Source: Alistipes sp.
Lineage (GTDB): Bacteria > Bacteroidota > Bacteroidia > Bacteroidales > Rikenellaceae
Reading direction: 5' to 3'
DNA: 7,648 nt
NCBI GenBank assembly: GCA_019422485.1
Contig: JAHZDG010000061.1
Coordinates: forward strand, 1-7,648
Positions 6,381 through 7,648 of the stretch are shown here, piece after piece (the first letter of the stretch is position 1; each line of letters begins with the position of its first letter). The position numbers and the translations under genes are program-made. The notes beneath the pieces are model-generated. The model was not told the origin of the DNA, made no database searches, and was given only the letters and a program-made list of their open reading frames with translations.

Positions 6381-6391
6381 GAGGCGGGTCG
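6381..6391 (+). repeat. Second copy of the terminator's left arm
   Basis: GAGGCGGGTCG here repeats 6324-6334 exactly (11 bases). It can also pair with the right arm at 6339-6348, giving an alternative 10-bp stem with a 32-base loop. The repeat could be chance in a G-rich stretch, or it could give two competing structures downstream of the deacetylase gene. Confidence 0.4.
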
Positions 6392-6467
6392 CATGGTATG
6401 GTTGCAATTTCTTCCAAGGAATGCGTTAAAAGAAGCTCTGGATGCAGCCTGGTTGCGGGGAATTCGC

Positions 6468-6475
6468 TATTTTTG
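6468..6475 (+). promoter_or_regulatory. -7 box of the LD-carboxypeptidase gene
   Basis: TATTTTTG is a perfect TAnnTTTG box. No -33 TTTG is visible at the usual spacing. Transcription would start near 6482, about 27 bases before the ATG at 6509. It suggests that the carboxypeptidase gene is at least partly independent of the deacetylase gene upstream. Confidence 0.5.
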
Positions 6476-6508
6476 CCGGGTTTTTAGGGAAAGAGTTCCG
6501 GAAAACGG

Positions 6509-7531
6509 ATGAAACGGCAAATGATGATTCGAAAAAATAGCATAGCACTGCTCTTTTGGGTGGGAGTGGTTGGATGGTTCGGAGGTGTGACCGAATGCGT
6601 TGCACAGACCTCGGACAGTGCGTTTGTTCGGCCACCGTATTTGCGGGCCGGGGATACGGTTTCTGTGGTGGCGATCTCTTCTCAGCTGCCCAAGAAATGC
6701 GATACTTCGTTTTTGCAACGTTTTGCCTCTTGGGGCTTGACGGTCAAATTGGGCGAACATCTTTATTGTCGGGACACCATGTGGTTTGCGGGTGCCGATA
6801 CGCAACGGGCTCGCGATTTGCAGCGGGCGTTGGACGATTCTACCGTGAAAGCCGTGATTTTCTATAAAGGCGGTTATGGCGCCATTCGCACCTTGGATCA
6901 CCTCGATTTATCGGGTTTGCGGCGTCATCCTAAATGGTTGGTGGGATACAGCGATATTACGACGATGCACTATGCCCTGCGGAAAATCGGGGTAGAATCC
7001 ATTCATGGAGCCATGCCGGTCGGATTCTTGGACGATACGACACGGGTAGATTCTTCGGCCCAGTCGTTGCGGGAAGCGTTGTGGGGAGAGGTGACAGCCT
7101 ATCGCACCGAACCGCATCCGTTCAATACCATGGGTCGGACATTCGGCCGTTTGACGGGGGGTAATCTCTCGTTGATTTATGCTGTAAATGGGACCGATCT
7201 GGATAATGCCCTCGAGGAACCCTCCGTGTTGTTGATCGAAGATGTGGCGGAGCATATCTATCACATCGACCGTATGATGCAGACGTTGAAGCGAAGTGGT
7301 AAATTAGCTCGGGCGGCGGCTATTCTGGTCGGTCACTTTACCCAAATCACAGGCGAGGAGCAGTGGGGGTCTTCCGTCGAAGAACTGATTTATGAATATA
7401 CCCGGGATCTGGGGGTGCCGGTGATTTTCGGTTTTCCTGCGGGACATGAGGCTCCCAATTATAGTCTCTATATGGGGCGTCGGGTTTGTGTGACGGTGGA
7501 TTCCGGCGGAGGGTTGGTTGAGTTTCTGTAA
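6509..7531 (+). CDS. LD-carboxypeptidase, peptidase family S66, with N-terminal signal peptide
   Basis: A 340-residue serine peptidase. S66 enzymes cut the L,D bond before the terminal D-Ala of peptidoglycan tetrapeptides; related MccF proteins cleave peptide-nucleotide antibiotics. The catalytic triad is visible: S148 in GYSDIT, E244 in LLIEDVAEHIYHIDR, and H313 in PAGHEAPNYSLYMG. Family blocks GGYGAIR (121-127) and TGGNLSL (216-222) are also present. The S66 domain normally starts near residue 1 with a PxxLxxGD motif; here that motif (PPYLRAGD) is at 42-49. The extra N-terminus has basic residues, a hydrophobic core (12-28) and a likely cleavage site after CVA (32), so the enzyme should be periplasmic. 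C30 does not fit a lipobox. ATGs at 6521 and 6524 are possible alternative starts; 6509 is kept for its closer fit to the promoter and leader. It follows a deacetylase, another exported envelope enzyme. Nothing distinguishes murein recycling from MccF-like immunity. Confidence 0.88.
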   Translation: MKRQMMIRKNSIALLFWVGVVGWFGGVTECVAQTSDSAFVRPPYLRAGDTVSVVAISSQLPKKCDTSFLQRFASWGLTVKLGEHLYCRDTMWFAGADTQRARDLQRALDDSTVKAVIFYKGGYGAIRTLDHLDLSGLRRHPKWLVGYSDITTMHYALRKIGVESIHGAMPVGFLDDTTRVDSSAQSLREALWGEVTAYRTEPHPFNTMGRTFGRLTGGNLSLIYAVNGTDLDNALEEPSVLLIEDVAEHIYHIDRMMQTLKRSGKLARAAAILVGHFTQITGEEQWGSSVEELIYEYTRDLGVPVIFGFPAGHEAPNYSLYMGRRVCVTVDSGGGLVEFL

Positions 7532-7608
7532 GCGGTTACGGTACGGCCAGAGGAAGCCGGAAAGAGAAAAAATCTTTCTTGTGTGTACAATTGCCGGTAA
7601 AATACAAC

Positions 7609-7636
7609 TCGACCGCTCTGCTGTGGGATCGGTCGA
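7609..7636. other. Hairpin at the window end
   Basis: TCGACCG (7609-7615) and CGGTCGA (7630-7636) form a 7-bp stem with a 14-base loop. There is no T-run on the plus strand; on the minus strand a moderately T-rich GTTGTATTTT follows, so it might end a leftward gene lying beyond the window. Nothing else is recognisable in the last 117 bases, and I see no strong terminator directly after the carboxypeptidase gene. Confidence 0.3.
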
Positions 7637-7648
7637 AGTAAAAGCAAA

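Noticed and set aside
7560..7578. GAAAGA/TCTTTC pairing as the terminator of the carboxypeptidase gene
   Set aside because: Only six mostly A-T pairs and no T-run after it; too weak to call.
1..7648. Search for insertion sequences, tRNA genes, CRISPR arrays or a defence system
   Set aside because: No transposase, terminal inverted repeats, cloverleaf, regular repeat-spacer pattern or defence-type domain was seen; all five main genes belong to known metabolic or envelope enzyme families.

Overview
The window looks like chromosomal DNA from the Bacteroidota, probably order Bacteroidales. Two things support this. At least three genes are preceded by a perfect Bacteroidota-type -7 box (TAnnTTTG), and starts sit behind A-rich leaders instead of clear Shine-Dalgarno sites. 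The protein families also fit a gut or anaerobic saccharolytic member of this phylum. Leu and Ser codons ending in G dominate (ctg, ttg, tcg), which fits a moderately GC-rich lineage such as Alistipes and relatives; the genus is a guess.

Layout: (1) 102-2975 (+) is a large exported glycoside hydrolase of GH106 type (alpha-L-rhamnosidase-like) with a twin-arginine-like leader, behind a candidate promoter at 32-63. (2) 3259-4422 (+) is a YqhD-type metal-dependent, NADPH-linked aldehyde/alcohol dehydrogenase with its own promoter about 160 bp upstream. (3) The convergent gap 4423-4640 holds three hairpins, including a unidirectional terminator and a nearly perfect bidirectional one. (4) 4641-5318 (-) is a fructose-6-phosphate aldolase/small transaldolase with a typical -7 box. 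(5) The divergent gap 5319-5599 carries three evenly spaced ATGAGTG repeats and the promoter of the next gene. (6) 5600-6316 (+) is a secreted NodB-type polysaccharide deacetylase. (7) 6509-7531 (+) is a peptidase family S66 LD-carboxypeptidase with an N-terminal signal peptide. Each of the last two genes has its own -7 box. The last 117 bases hold one hairpin and no recognisable gene.

How the genes may work together: the first three touch carbohydrate use. A GH106 enzyme could release L-rhamnose, a YqhD-like reductase could remove lactaldehyde or other aldehydes arising from deoxysugar breakdown, and the aldolase acts in C3/C6 sugar-phosphate exchange. This link is inference from neighbourhood only. 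The last two genes both encode predicted exported envelope enzymes acting on glycans or peptidoglycan peptides. Nearly every gene appears to have its own promoter, so this is a run of single-gene units and not one operon.

I do not see a new multi-gene system, mobile element, CRISPR array, tRNA or rRNA here. The more unusual points are the Tat-like leader on the glycosidase, the exported form of LD-carboxypeptidase, and non-coding details: two alternative pairing partners after the deacetylase gene, the ATGAGTG repeats, and a long leader before yqhD.
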